NCBI GenBank assembly: GCA_031179305.1
Contig: JAPSHX010000004.1
Span: forward strand, 62,001 to 126,000
Reading direction: 5' to 3'
DNA length: 64,000 nt
DNA from: Paenarthrobacter sp.
GTDB taxonomy: Bacteria; Actinomycetota; Actinomycetes; Actinomycetales; Micrococcaceae
Part shown: one piece after another, positions 8,277-17,023 of the stretch
How the letters are laid out: the number at the start of each line of letters is the position of its first letter
How positions within the stretch are numbered: the stretch's first letter is position 1
Program-made: the position numbers and the translations under genes
Notes under the pieces: generated by a model
What the model was told of the DNA's origin: nothing
What the model saw: only the letters and a program-made list of their open reading frames with translations
The model's database searches: none

Positions 8277-8325
8277 TTTCCAGTGCCTGTATTTCCAGTG
8301 TGCCTGTATTTCCGGTGTGCCTGTC
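8277..8325. repeat. Short tandem repeat, about 17 bp, three units
   Basis: TTTCCAGTGCCTGTA (8277-8291) is followed by TTTCCAGTGTGCCTGTA (8292-8308) and a variant TTTCCGGTGTGCCTGTC (8309-8325). The array sits in the leader of the 86-residue minus-strand gene, between it and the upstream 66-residue gene. Copy-number changes here could alter spacing or message structure. Confidence 0.7.
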
Positions 8326-8333
8326 CGCTGGTT

Positions 8334-8534
8334 TTACCAGCGAACCTTCTTCTCGGTCTTGGCTTGCTTGCCGCTGGCGGAGGTGGGCTTGTGCCCCTTG
8401 CCGGTGCTTTGCCAACCGGCTGGCGCACCACCCCCGGATTTGCTGGCCAGCATGGCCTTCTGGGCGTCGGTCAGTTTGGACTTAATACCGCCGGAAGCCG
8501 GGGTCTTCTTGTTTTCGGAAGGGTTGGCAGTCAT
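8334..8534 (-). CDS. Small lysine/serine-rich hypothetical protein
   Basis: This 66-residue protein is basic and low in hydrophobics (GGIKSKLTDAQKAMLASKSG, GKQAKTEKKVRW), so it is probably disordered or nucleic-acid associated. AGGAG precedes the ATG at 8534 at good spacing. Similar short basic proteins with an LTDAQKAML-like helix are common in Arthrobacter-type genomes, but no function is known. It may share a transcript with the gene ending at 8007. Confidence 0.6.
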   Translation of the reverse strand: MTANPSENKKTPASGGIKSKLTDAQKAMLASKSGGGAPAGWQSTGKGHKPTSASGKQAKTEKKVRW

Positions 8535-9163
8535 TCGTGGACTCCTAAAAGTGTGAGTCCTGAAGAGACACGCATCCCTGTCGTTGCGGTTCGGGAAAGG
8601 GCATCGAGAACGGGAACGGCATGGAGGCAGGGCCTCAACAGGCGTGGATTTTTGTCAGCTGAAACGCGGTAGCGTGCTTATGGAGAAGCAGGCGCCGGTC
8701 TACTCAAAAATCAGTGTTCCCATGCCTCATACCCTAACCAAGTCCCGGCAGATTTGTGAACCCCTCAGCTGCAGCTTCTTCATGCTCCACAGGAATTCTT
8801 CCTCGGTAAGCATGGCAAACGTGACCGGCAGAGCATCCATCGCCACCACACTGCGTGCCGCGGCGTCGCACGGGCAACCCGTGAAACCGTCAGCTTCCGG
8901 GCCAGAATCCGGCCCGATAAGTGGGCTCTGCCAAACAATTTGGTAACAACGTGCTCCGGAAGGCAAGAACGAGCCAGGATCCGCATGATTGCAGGGCAAG
9001 AGCGGGTAATGAGATGCAACACAGCTAGGCAATTTGCACCCCCAGATGGCCCAAAAATCGGATCTCAACTCGGGTTTTGGGTCAAAAACCCGTAAAATTG
9101 AAACCCTGCCCAGAGCGGGGCAGCAGAAGTCGCAAGCAAATGACCTCCCTAGGAGAAGCCCAA
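8535..9163. promoter_or_regulatory. 629-bp region without an intact gene
   Basis: No convincing intact gene is seen. Visible items are a possible SHOCT-domain remnant on the minus strand (8727-8840), a small hairpin CGGGCC/GGCCCG at 8898-8916, and an 8-bp inverted repeat CGGGTTTT/AAAACCCG at 9071-9092, about 70 bp before the transporter start. The last could be an operator or part of the transporter leader. Confidence 0.4.
8727..8840 (-). pseudogene. Possible SHOCT-domain remnant
   Basis: The last 37 residues of a minus-strand frame read AMLTEEEFLWSMKKLQL. This matches the SHOCT pattern (LTEEEF, then a lysine, then a hydrophobic end) found at the C-termini of many bacterial proteins. Nothing upstream in the frame resembles a protein and no ribosome site is present. 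If the resemblance is real, this is the tail of a decayed gene; chance similarity is possible. Confidence 0.25.
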
Positions 9164-10795
9164 ATGCCCACAGACCAAAGCAACACCGTCTCTCCGGATG
9201 GCGCAAGGAACGCCACCGGGAACCAGGTATTGGCAGACCACACCCCGGTCGCCACAAACGCAGCAAGTTCAACAGGTACAGCAAAGAAAACGAAGCTTCG
9301 CCCGAAGCGCCGGCTGAAAGAATCCGACGTCAACGTGGTGAACAAGCCGATGCTGCGCAAAGCACTAGGCGGCACGATCGTCGGCAACACCATGGAATGG
9401 TACGACGTCGGCGTGTTCGGCTACCTCATCACCACCATGGGCCCTGTTTTCCTGCCGGAAGCAGACAAGTCCGTCCAGACACTCTTCCTTCTGGGCACCT
9501 TCGCCGCAACCTTCATCGCGCGCCCCCTCGGCGGCGTCGTGTTCGGTTGGCTTGGCGACAAGGTCGGCCGCCAGAAGGTGCTCGCAGCAACACTGATGCT
9601 CATGGCGGCAAGTACGTTCGCCGTCGGCCTCCTTCCCGGCTACGCCCAGATCGGCATCTGGGCCGCCGCGTTGCTGGTGATCCTGAAGCTCGTCCAGGGC
9701 TTCTCCACCGGCGGCGAGTACGCCGGTGCCACCACCTTCGTCAGCGAGTACGCTCCGGACAAGCGCCGCGGCTACTTTGCCAGCTTCCTTGATATGGGCA
9801 GCTACATCGGCTTCGCCCTCGGTGCCGCTTTGGTTTCGGTCCTGCAGCTTACGCTCGGACAGGCAGCCATGGAGGAATGGGGCTGGAGGATTCCGTTCCT
9901 GATCGCTGGTCCGCTGGGCCTCATCGCCGTGTACTTCCGTAGCAAGATCGAGGAATCACCCCAGTTCCAGGCAACCCTGGACGCCCAGGAAGCCTCCGCC
10001 AAGGACGCCGCATCGCAGGACGCTGCCGTTGCCAAGGGCCCCATTGGCATCATTAAGGCATACTGGCGCCAGATCGTGCTGGCCATGATCCTCGCAGCCG
10101 CAGCCAATACAGTTGGTTACGCCCTGACGTCGTACATGCCCACGTATCTTACGGATTCCAAGGGTTACGACCCCGTCCACGGCACGTTGCTGACCATCCC
10201 GGTCCTGGTGATCATGGCTGTTTGCATTCCACTGACCGGTAAGCTCTCCGACCGCATCGGCCGCCGCCCCGTGCTGTGGATCGGCGCAGGCAGCACCATC
10301 GTCTTCGCCATTCCGGCCTTTCTGCTGATCGGCATTGGGGATATCTGGTCCACGCTGGCTGGTCTCGCCCTGGTCGCCTTCCCGGTGACGTTCTACGTCG
10401 CCAACCTGGCGTCGGCCCTTCCGGCGCTGTTCCCCACGTCCAGCCGTTATGGCGGAATGGGCATCGCTTACAACTTCTCGGTAGCGATCTTCGGCGGAAC
10501 CACACCGTTCATCGTCCAGGGCCTGATCGAAGGCACGGGCGACGACATGATGCCTGCGTACTACCTGATGGCCACGTCCATCATCGGTGCGATCGCCATC
10601 TACTTCCTTCGTGAATCCGCGCAGCGCCCCCTGCCCGGCTCCATGCCCAGCGTGGACACCCAGGCCGAGGCACGTGAGCTCGTAGCAACGCAGGACACCA
10701 ACCCGCTCATCAGCCTGGACGAGATGCCGTTCGACGGCCAACCCCTTGATGATGCCGTGTTTGGCAAAGGCAGCAAGGACCTGACTCCCGCTTAG
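9164..10795 (+). CDS. MFS transporter, metabolite:H+ symporter (ProP-like) family
   Basis: This 543-residue protein has 12 predicted membrane helices after a hydrophilic N-terminus of about 65 residues. It has the MHS-family signatures MEWYDVGVFGYL in helix 1, GWLGDKVGRQKV between helices 2 and 3, and QGFSTGGEYAGA in helix 5. These proton-driven carriers take up osmolytes such as proline or betaine, or organic acids. The ATG at 9164 has AGGAGA upstream. The C-terminal 50 residues are acidic and cytoplasmic. The substrate cannot be told from the sequence. Confidence 0.9.
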   Translation: MPTDQSNTVSPDGARNATGNQVLADHTPVATNAASSTGTAKKTKLRPKRRLKESDVNVVNKPMLRKALGGTIVGNTMEWYDVGVFGYLITTMGPVFLPEADKSVQTLFLLGTFAATFIARPLGGVVFGWLGDKVGRQKVLAATLMLMAASTFAVGLLPGYAQIGIWAAALLVILKLVQGFSTGGEYAGATTFVSEYAPDKRRGYFASFLDMGSYIGFALGAALVSVLQLTLGQAAMEEWGWRIPFLIAGPLGLIAVYFRSKIEESPQFQATLDAQEASAKDAASQDAAVAKGPIGIIKAYWRQIVLAMILAAAANTVGYALTSYMPTYLTDSKGYDPVHGTLLTIPVLVIMAVCIPLTGKLSDRIGRRPVLWIGAGSTIVFAIPAFLLIGIGDIWSTLAGLALVAFPVTFYVANLASALPALFPTSSRYGGMGIAYNFSVAIFGGTTPFIVQGLIEGTGDDMMPAYYLMATSIIGAIAIYFLRESAQRPLPGSMPSVDTQAEARELVATQDTNPLISLDEMPFDGQPLDDAVFGKGSKDLTPA

Positions 10796-10857
10796 GAACT
10801 CAGTGCCTGCAACTTCTGCGCAGCGATTCAGATAGTTCGCGGCAGCAAGCCGCCCAC

Positions 10858-10903
10858 CGTAGCCACCAGCCCCAAGGCGCTCTCCTTGAGGTTGGTGGCT
10901 ACG
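10858..10903. terminator. 20-bp hairpin after the MHS transporter
   Basis: CGTAGCCACCAGCCCCAAGG (10858-10877) pairs with 10884-10903 around a 6-base loop, with two non-Watson-Crick positions. It lies between the convergent transporter and MocR-type regulator genes. Confidence 0.75.
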
Positions 10904-10936
10904 GCTGTTAAATAGCGTTCGACGGCGGTGCTCACC

Positions 10937-12352
10937 TCAAGCCGGCAGCAAACCCCTGACTGCCTCGCCAATGATCCGCGCACCTTCCGGGAAGCCGCCC
11001 GGATTGGGGCCGGCGTAGTTGAGCCGGATGTACGGTCCTTCCGGTTCCGCGGGGAACCACTCGGTGCCTGCGGCAATGAGCACCCCGGCCGCTTCGCAAT
11101 CCTTGGTGAGCTGTTCGACGTCGAACCCGTCCGGCATCCGCAGCCACAAGTTCAAACCGCCTTTTGGCAGGTGGCTGAGATGTGCCTGCGGAACATGCTC
11201 GCGGAGGCTGGTGACCAGCAAGTCGCGCCGCGACTGCAGCTGGTGGCTGAGGCCGCGAAGGTGCGTGTGCCACCCTGGCTGCGTGACGACGTCGAGCGCT
11301 GCTGCTTGAAGCAGACCGCTGACGTACATCGACTCGGCGGCCTGCGCCCCCATGATGCGTTCGCGTGCCGGACCTCGCGCTATGACGGCGGCGATACGGA
11401 TGGACGGCGAGACGCTCTTGGTCAGCGAGCGAATGTAGACCGCATGCCCGGAATCGTCTTTGGCGGCGAGGGGGACCGACGGCGCGGTGATGCCGAAGTC
11501 GTGCGCCCAGTCGTCCTCCACCAGGAAGGCCCCGCGCCGCTGGATTATCCGGAGCACCTCTTCCCCCCGATCGGCCGACCACTGCGCTCCCGTGGGGTTG
11601 GCGAAGTTCGGCTGCGCGTAGAACAGTCGGGCGCCCGATTCCTCGAAGGCCCGGTCCAGTTCATCAGGGTCGGGACCGTCCGGACCGCTCGGGACAGGAA
11701 TGACATTGACGCCCGCTTGGCCCGCCGCCAGCAGCGCACCCCAGTAGCTGGGCGACTCTACAAGCAGCGGCTGGCCGTGTCCCACGAGACCGCGGAAAAT
11801 CGAGCTGAGTCCGCTCTGGCTTCCCGGAAGTACGACGACGTCGCTCGGCTGGGGTGGGGTGACGCCCACCGGCGTTGAGGTACTGAGTTCCTGCGCGAAC
11901 CAGGTCTGGAGTTCAGGAAGTCCCTGCGCTGGCGGCCGGGACAGGGCAGCGTCTCCCCTTGCGGCACGTGTGAGGGCGGCGCGGACGAGTCTTTCGGGGA
12001 GGAGTTCGCGGTCCGGGTAGCCGGAATGGAACGCGATAACGTCGTTGGTAGCGCTCCGCATGGCGGCAGAGTTCAGGGGTCGCGCGGCTTGGGCTGCCCG
12101 CAATGCTGCTGTTTGCCAGCCGTAGTCGGAGGGCCTGGCGGTGCGGTAGGCCCTGACGAAAGTTCCAACGCCGGGGCGGCTCTCAATCAGGCCCTGGGCC
12201 GTGAGTGTCCTGAGGGCCTTCTGAACCGTGACGGGGCTGGCTTGGTACTCAGCAACGAGTTGGCGCGTCGATGGCAGCTTGGCTCCCGGCGCAGCCCCTG
12301 CGATCCATTCTTTTACTCGCGAGACGATTCGGGAACTGCTATCGTTGTTCAT
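10937..12352 (-). CDS. MocR-type regulator (GntR HTH plus aminotransferase fold)
   Basis: This 471-residue protein has an N-terminal GntR winged helix (about 1-70, LPSTRQLVAEYQASPVTVQKAL) fused to a class I aminotransferase-like domain. The PLP-binding lysine is K312 in SLTKSVSPSIR. MocR proteins usually sense PLP or amino compounds and control a neighbouring gene. The ATG at 12352 overlaps the first possible ATG of the divergent EamA transporter, and a 14-bp palindrome lies 10 bp upstream. Control of that transporter and of itself is likely. Confidence 0.9.
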   Translation of the reverse strand: MNNDSSSRIVSRVKEWIAGAAPGAKLPSTRQLVAEYQASPVTVQKALRTLTAQGLIESRPGVGTFVRAYRTARPSDYGWQTAALRAAQAARPLNSAAMRSATNDVIAFHSGYPDRELLPERLVRAALTRAARGDAALSRPPAQGLPELQTWFAQELSTSTPVGVTPPQPSDVVVLPGSQSGLSSIFRGLVGHGQPLLVESPSYWGALLAAGQAGVNVIPVPSGPDGPDPDELDRAFEESGARLFYAQPNFANPTGAQWSADRGEEVLRIIQRRGAFLVEDDWAHDFGITAPSVPLAAKDDSGHAVYIRSLTKSVSPSIRIAAVIARGPARERIMGAQAAESMYVSGLLQAAALDVVTQPGWHTHLRGLSHQLQSRRDLLVTSLREHVPQAHLSHLPKGGLNLWLRMPDGFDVEQLTKDCEAAGVLIAAGTEWFPAEPEGPYIRLNYAGPNPGGFPEGARIIGEAVRGLLPA

Positions 12353-12361
12353 GAGTCCTAA

Positions 12362-12375
12362 TAGTAGCGCTACTA
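12362..12375. promoter_or_regulatory. Palindromic operator TAGTAGCGCTACTA
   Basis: This perfect 14-bp palindrome lies between the MocR-type gene and the EamA transporter. TACTAT, overlapping its edge, could be the minus-strand -10 box for a leaderless or nearly leaderless regulator message. TACTAC (12371-12376) could serve the plus strand. One bound protein could therefore block both promoters. The palindrome is seen; the role is inferred. Confidence 0.6.
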
Positions 12376-12389
12376 CACTTTTGCGGCCA

Positions 12390-13271
12390 GTGGTATCCAC
12401 GCGGACATCAACAGGTGTTTGGTGGGGCCTCCTTGGCGTCGTCACTTTCTCCTTCACCGTTCCACTGACACGGGTGGCTGTGGAGGGAATGTCTCCCCTG
12501 TTTATCGGTGCCGGCCGCGCCGTTGTTGCCGCCATCCTCGCAGCGCTTGCTTTGGCGCTGGCTCGGCAGCCCCGTCCCCGTGGCGTCCAATGGGTGCGGC
12601 TGGCTGTAGTAGCCGGAGGAATCGTGGCTGGATTCCCCCTGCTGACAACGTTCGCGTTGACCAGTACTTCCGCCAGCCATGGAGCTGTGGTGATCGCGTT
12701 ACTGCCCGCAGCCACAGCGACGGTAGCGGTAATCAGGGGACGGGAACATCCTCGTCCCTTGTTCTGGGTACTGACAGTGGTGGGCGTGATTGCCGCCGTG
12801 GTGTTCGCTCTGGTTCAGTCCGGTGGATTTGGTGCGCTGCACTGGGCGGACCTTCTGCTGTTGGGAGCCGTGGTGGCTGCTGCCATCGGCTATGCAGAGG
12901 GCGGGTTGCTGGCCCGGGAACTCGGCGCATGGCAGACCATTTCCTGGGCTCTAGTGGTGGCTGCACCCGTGATGATCCTACTGACGGTGGTATCGCTGGG
13001 GTCCGGCGCACCTTCCGCCACTCCCGTCCAGTGGTTGTCCTTCGCGTATCTGGGGGTGGTGAGCATGTTCCTCGGCTTCTTCGCCTGGTACCGGGGCCTG
13101 GCCATCGGACCCATGGCGCAGGTCAGCCAGATCCAACTTGTCCAACCGGTCATGAGCATCGCCTGGGCCGGGCTCTTGTTAGGTGAGTCAATGACGTGGA
13201 CCACCGTGGTGGGCGGCCTCGCGGTGATACTCTGCGCCGGTGCCGCCGTTCGCGTCAGGCTCAGGAAGTAG
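12390..13271 (+). CDS. EamA/DMT-family transporter
   Basis: About 293 residues form ten predicted membrane helices in two EamA repeats (GVVTFSFTVPLTRVA; YLGVVSMFLGFFAWYRGLAIGP). Relatives export amino acids and other metabolites. The start is uncertain. ATG 12351 overlaps the start of the divergent regulator and lies upstream of the operator palindrome, with no ribosome site. GTG 12390 lies just after the palindrome and is preferred here. The PaiB-like gene follows after 6 bases, so they form an operon. Confidence 0.85.
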   Translation: MVSTRTSTGVWWGLLGVVTFSFTVPLTRVAVEGMSPLFIGAGRAVVAAILAALALALARQPRPRGVQWVRLAVVAGGIVAGFPLLTTFALTSTSASHGAVVIALLPAATATVAVIRGREHPRPLFWVLTVVGVIAAVVFALVQSGGFGALHWADLLLLGAVVAAAIGYAEGGLLARELGAWQTISWALVVAAPVMILLTVVSLGSGAPSATPVQWLSFAYLGVVSMFLGFFAWYRGLAIGPMAQVSQIQLVQPVMSIAWAGLLLGESMTWTTVVGGLAVILCAGAAVRVRLRK

Positions 13272-13277
13272 GAACCC

Positions 13278-13901
13278 ATGTACACACCAGCTCATTTTGC
13301 AGCCTCCGATGAGGCCATCGCCTCCCTGCTTCATCATGCCGGAGCAGGCAACCTGGTCACTATGACGGACGGCGGCCTACTCGCAACTCTGCTGCCGTTC
13401 GTCTTTGAACCCACACTTGGTGAACACGGCGCCCTTCACGCGCACATGGCCCGCAACAACACGCAGTGGTCCTCTGCCTCCGAGGGGGAAGCCCTCATGA
13501 TCGTGCAGGGTAACGATGCCTACATCTCGCCCTCTTGGTACGCATCCAAAGCCGAACACGGCCGGGTAGTGCCCACCTGGAACTACTCCACGGCACATGT
13601 TTACGGTGAATTAGTGGTCCACGACGACGTCGAGTGGCTGGGCAGGCACGTGCGGCATCTCTCCGACCACCATGAGGGCGGAATGCCCCGACCTTGGACG
13701 GTGGACGAAGCACCCGAGCGGTTCATTGCCGGGCAGTTGCGGGCGATTGTCGGCGTCGAGCTTGTCATCAGCAGGGTTGAAGCGAAAACCAAACTCAGCC
13801 AGAACCGCAATCCAGCTGATGTAGACGGAGTCATCGCGGGACTTCGTGCCCGTGGCGACTCGGCGAGCGCAGCCGATGTGGAACGGGCAAGGACCTCGTA
13901 G
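13278..13901 (+). CDS. PaiB-type FMN-binding protein
   Basis: This 207-residue protein begins MYTPAHFAASDEA and contains HMARNNTQW, ISPSWYASK and VPTWNYSTAHVYG, all typical of PaiB. The family has a split-barrel flavin-binding fold and was first described as a negative regulator of sporulation and protease genes; its biochemistry is unsettled. GTAGGAACCC precedes the ATG. Its place directly behind the transporter suggests a role in handling the same compound. Confidence 0.88.
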   Translation: MYTPAHFAASDEAIASLLHHAGAGNLVTMTDGGLLATLLPFVFEPTLGEHGALHAHMARNNTQWSSASEGEALMIVQGNDAYISPSWYASKAEHGRVVPTWNYSTAHVYGELVVHDDVEWLGRHVRHLSDHHEGGMPRPWTVDEAPERFIAGQLRAIVGVELVISRVEAKTKLSQNRNPADVDGVIAGLRARGDSASAADVERARTS

Positions 13902-13910
13902 AATCGGCGC

Positions 13911-14312
13911 ATGCGCGAGGTTCCGGTGGGATCGATCCACCATCTTGAGATCTGGGTGCCGTTCCTTGAACGGGCGAGGGAAGAGTGGGGCTGGCTCCTG
14001 GGGGAGCTAGGTTATGAGCCGTTTCAGGAGTGGCCCACGGGTTGCAGCTGGAAGCTTGACGGCATGTACGTGGTGGTGGAGCAGACTGATGCAACCACCG
14101 CTACAACCCACCGACGCACAGATCCCGGGGTCAATCACATCGCCTTCCACGCCGGGACCCGGGAGAACGTGGACAGGATCCGGGCACTAGGTGCGGACGC
14201 GGGCTGGTACGAGATGTTCGAGTCGAAGTACCCGCACGCCGGCGGCCCGGACCACTACGCGGCATACCTGCTCAACACGGACAGCTATGAGGTCGAGTTG
14301 GTGGCCGGTTAA
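13911..14312 (+). CDS. VOC/glyoxalase-superfamily protein
   Basis: This 133-residue protein has one vicinal-oxygen-chelate domain, with metal-ligand-like positions in SIHHLEIWV, GVNHIAFHAG and SYEVELVAG. VOC enzymes act on a wide range of small molecules, including resistance and isomerase reactions, so the substrate is unknown. It starts 9 bases after paiB; the ATG lacks a good ribosome site, so coupled translation or a GTG start at 13926 is possible. It probably ends the EamA-PaiB transcript. Confidence 0.82.
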   Translation: MREVPVGSIHHLEIWVPFLERAREEWGWLLGELGYEPFQEWPTGCSWKLDGMYVVVEQTDATTATTHRRTDPGVNHIAFHAGTRENVDRIRALGADAGWYEMFESKYPHAGGPDHYAAYLLNTDSYEVELVAG

Positions 14313-14326
14313 CCCGACCGACTGAG

Positions 14327-14842
14327 TTACCTGGGCGGGACCACAGGACGCCACATGGCTACGCGGGGCCAGCGGGTCAGTCCCAGCTCGGCCTCGTGTT
14401 CCATGAGGCGGGTCAGCTCCGGACCCCAGCTGCCGGCGTCGAGCACTTCGAACCCGAGGCGGCGATAGTACGGGGCGTTCCACGGCACGTCCCGGAACGT
14501 GCTCAGGGTCTGGCGCTGCATCCCGTGTCCTCGCGCCCACACGCGTGCGGCATGCAGCAGTTCCCGGCCCAAACCTTGGTGTGCTTGATCCGGGTGGACG
14601 CTGACCTGTTCCACATGTCCATTGCCGTCAACGATGTCCGTCAACAGGTACGCAACCGGGTAGTCGAGCCCGTCGACGGAAACCCAAGCGCGCCCGGCCG
14701 TGGCATAGCTGTTCAGCTCGTCGGTGGAAAGGGGCTCGTCGTCCGCGATGGAATCCATTCCCAAAGCCCGGAAAGCCTCGCCCGCGGCACGCTCGATGTC
14801 CTGCAGAATCAGCAGGTCGTCCGCGTGCGCGAGCCTGATCAT
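14327..14842 (-). CDS. GNAT-family N-acetyltransferase
   Basis: This 171-residue protein carries the acetyl-CoA-binding segment VSVHPDQAHQGLGRELL (motif A, QGLG) followed by the NAPYYRRLGFEVL segment of GNAT enzymes. It probably acetylates a small amine or protein; the substrate is not evident. Its ATG overlaps the stop of the upstream SRPBCC gene (ATGA), so the two are translationally coupled. Confidence 0.88.
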   Translation of the reverse strand: MIRLAHADDLLILQDIERAAGEAFRALGMDSIADDEPLSTDELNSYATAGRAWVSVDGLDYPVAYLLTDIVDGNGHVEQVSVHPDQAHQGLGRELLHAARVWARGHGMQRQTLSTFRDVPWNAPYYRRLGFEVLDAGSWGPELTRLMEHEAELGLTRWPRVAMWRPVVPPR

Positions 14843-15309
14843 TGCCGGGAGTCCAGGACGGGAGGGGCTGGTGCCGCCAGGAACGCGTTGCGCTTCTCAA
14901 TCAGGTTCTGCAGGTATCGGGCCAGTATCAGCTTCTCCACCAGCCTCCCCAGCGGACCGAACGGCGCAGCGAATTCCACCGTATCCACCATGAGTGTCCC
15001 GCTGCCGTCCGGCCGGAACTCGTGCGTGTGGCGGAGGTACTTGAAAGGACCCTTCACCTGTTCATCAGAGAACGACGACGGCGCCTCCATCCGCGTTATG
15101 CGACTGGTCATGCGGAACCGGACTCCGAGGTGCCATGCCTGCCAGGTAACAGTCTCACCTTCCGAGATCAGGCCCGTGGTGACGCCGCCGATGGCCTTCT
15201 CGCGGCTCTCCGTCATCGACCCAACGTGGGCGTCGATGTTCCGGGAAAGATCAAACAACTCCTGCGGTGACAGGCTGGAGCGGGTGCGGCAGACGAAAGC
15301 GACGGGCAT
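14839..15309 (-). CDS. SRPBCC-family protein
   Basis: This 156-residue protein has the START/polyketide-cyclase-like pattern: an N-terminal strand FVCRTRSSLSPQELFDLSRNIDAHVGSM, a central ISEGETVTWQAWHLG strand pair, and a C-terminal helix after DTVEFAAPFGPLG. Such proteins bind hydrophobic ligands in a helix-grip cavity. It resembles the cell-division-inhibitor-like SRPBCC group in actinobacteria. It overlaps the downstream GNAT gene by 4 bp. Confidence 0.82.
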   Translation of the reverse strand: MPVAFVCRTRSSLSPQELFDLSRNIDAHVGSMTESREKAIGGVTTGLISEGETVTWQAWHLGVRFRMTSRITRMEAPSSFSDEQVKGPFKYLRHTHEFRPDGSGTLMVDTVEFAAPFGPLGRLVEKLILARYLQNLIEKRNAFLAAPAPPVLDSRQ

Positions 15310-15443
15310 ACCTCGATCTTCCCAGAACTTCCTCCGTCCGCGCGCCCAAGTCCGCTACGGGTTGTGACCGGGCTAATGGCGGCCCGGGCAGCGATAGTGC
15401 TAATTTCCAAAGACAAGCCCCGACCGATTGGTGGTGTTCCCCC

Positions 15444-16517
15444 GTGCCCGCACTCATGTCGCATGCCCGTGAACTCCACCGGATGGGTCCTGCCAACAAC
15501 GACCACCTCTCGGCCGTTCGGGTGGCCCTGAGCGTTGCAGTACCAGGGCTGTTCCTTATTCTCATCGGCCGCCCGGACCTTATGATGTACGCCGTGTTCG
15601 GTGCACTCACCGGCATGTACGGCCGCAACGAAACGCATCGGCTCAGGCTCAAACACCAAGCCCAGGCTGCCCTGTTCCTGGTTGGGGGGCTCACCATCGG
15701 CGTGTTCCTCTCCGTCCACCACATCCACTCCTGGTGGTTGGTACTTGTGGCAACCCTTTTTGCCGGCGCCGGATCCCTTTATGCGGACGGCGTTCGCCTC
15801 AGGCCCATAGGCCCGTTCTTCGGGATCCTCGCGCTGGGTGCCTGCGCCTCCGTGCCAACCAATGTGCCATTCACGACGGCGGTACTCATCGGCGCCGCGT
15901 CCGCCGCGTTTTCCTTGGTGGTTGGTTTCAGCGGCTGGTTTTGGCGGCGCACGTGGGCGGCGGGTGCAGGCCGGGACGTTCCGGTCCTTCGCGGGCCGCA
16001 CCCTCGGGCTGCCTTGGACCGGGCTGTTCTAGTTCACGCTGCACGCTATTCCCTCGCAGTCGCTGCAGCCGGGGTAATAGGAGTGCTGAGCGGCAGCGGC
16101 CATCCCCACTGGGCCATGGCTGCCGCGGCCGTGCCCCTCGCGGGCGCCGACCTCCCAAGTCGCGTCCACCGGGGTATCCACCGCATCGTGGGGACGTTCC
16201 TCGGCTTGGGGATAGTCGCCGTCGTACTTTTCCCCAGTCCGCTATCGCCGCTTCAGTATTTCCCCGGTCAAACCGCGGAGGTGCTCGCTGTGCTGGTGAT
16301 TCTGTGCCAGTTCCCCACCGAGCTGTTCATGGCACGGCATTACGGGTGGGCCATGGTGTTCTTCACGCCGGTGATCCTGTTGATCGCGCAACTCGCCGCG
16401 CCCATGGATCCAGGGGTGCTGGTCATGGAGCGTGCCATTGAGACGTTCTTGGGAGCCGTGGTGGGGATCGCAGTGGCGGTGCTGGTGCGGGCCCCGAGGG
16501 GCCGGGTCGTTACGTAA
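15444..16517 (+). CDS. FUSC-family membrane protein
   Basis: This protein of about 357 residues has two blocks of membrane helices (about 25-150 and 200-350) linked by a soluble segment with WFWRRTWAAGAGRDVPVLRG. This is the FUSC/aromatic-acid-exporter-like layout, and the second block contains the family's HYGWAMVFFTP. The GTG at 15444 is chosen because GGTGGTG lies about 8 bases upstream; ATG 15456 is an alternative. The family is thought to export aromatic or other acids, though most members are untested. Confidence 0.8.
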   Translation: MPALMSHARELHRMGPANNDHLSAVRVALSVAVPGLFLILIGRPDLMMYAVFGALTGMYGRNETHRLRLKHQAQAALFLVGGLTIGVFLSVHHIHSWWLVLVATLFAGAGSLYADGVRLRPIGPFFGILALGACASVPTNVPFTTAVLIGAASAAFSLVVGFSGWFWRRTWAAGAGRDVPVLRGPHPRAALDRAVLVHAARYSLAVAAAGVIGVLSGSGHPHWAMAAAAVPLAGADLPSRVHRGIHRIVGTFLGLGIVAVVLFPSPLSPLQYFPGQTAEVLAVLVILCQFPTELFMARHYGWAMVFFTPVILLIAQLAAPMDPGVLVMERAIETFLGAVVGIAVAVLVRAPRGRVVT

Positions 16518-16538
16518 CCGGGTCAGTCCGTAAAGGGA

Positions 16539-16970
16539 TCAGTTGGTAACGACGAGGATATTCGGGTGGATTTTCGTCAGGCCGCTCGACTCAAGCTCCT
16601 TAGTGTCATAGCCGTCGGAAACCAAAACAGCAGATTTCTGGTCGGGACCACTGATTCTCAGCATCTCCCCCTGAATGGAATCAGTGCAGCCACTATGAGA
16701 GAGCGATGGGTCCGCATTTTCTACGACCAGGCATGACGGGCGGCCCTGTTTGCCCTGTCCCAAGTAGTACTTCTTCCCGTTCGCTTCAGCGACCAACAGC
16801 ACCTTTTCCAAGTCGAATAGCTCAAGTTTCAGGCCCGTCGGCGGAGTGTCGGCCTCCGTCGCCTCTCGCTCCAAAGCCTTGAAGCCCGTGTTGCTCGTTC
16901 CGGTGCAGCCGCTCAACAGCACTCCGCTGACTACCACAGCCAAGATGAATGCCAAGGATTTATTCTTCAC
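16539..16970 (-). CDS. Putative lipoprotein
   Basis: This 143-residue protein starts with a lipoprotein signal: a basic n-region (KNK), a hydrophobic stretch and the lipobox LLSGC, with the modified cysteine near residue 22. The GTG at 16970 is preferred because GAGGGG sits 8 bases upstream; an in-frame ATG at 17003 would lengthen the n-region. The mature part contains PSCLVVENADPSLSHSGC, whose two cysteines might form a disulfide. No family is recognised. It follows an SDR gene on the same strand. Confidence 0.7.
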   Translation of the reverse strand: MKNKSLAFILAVVVSGVLLSGCTGTSNTGFKALEREATEADTPPTGLKLELFDLEKVLLVAEANGKKYYLGQGKQGRPSCLVVENADPSLSHSGCTDSIQGEMLRISGPDQKSAVLVSDGYDTKELESSGLTKIHPNILVVTN

Positions 16971-17023
16971 AGCACTGCCCCTCAGGCTCGAATGAACTGT
17001 CATACTAACCCGGGTCTCAGTTT

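Noticed and set aside
8277..8325. Short repeats considered as a CRISPR array
   Set aside because: Units are 15-17 bp, directly adjacent with no spacers, and no cas gene is present.
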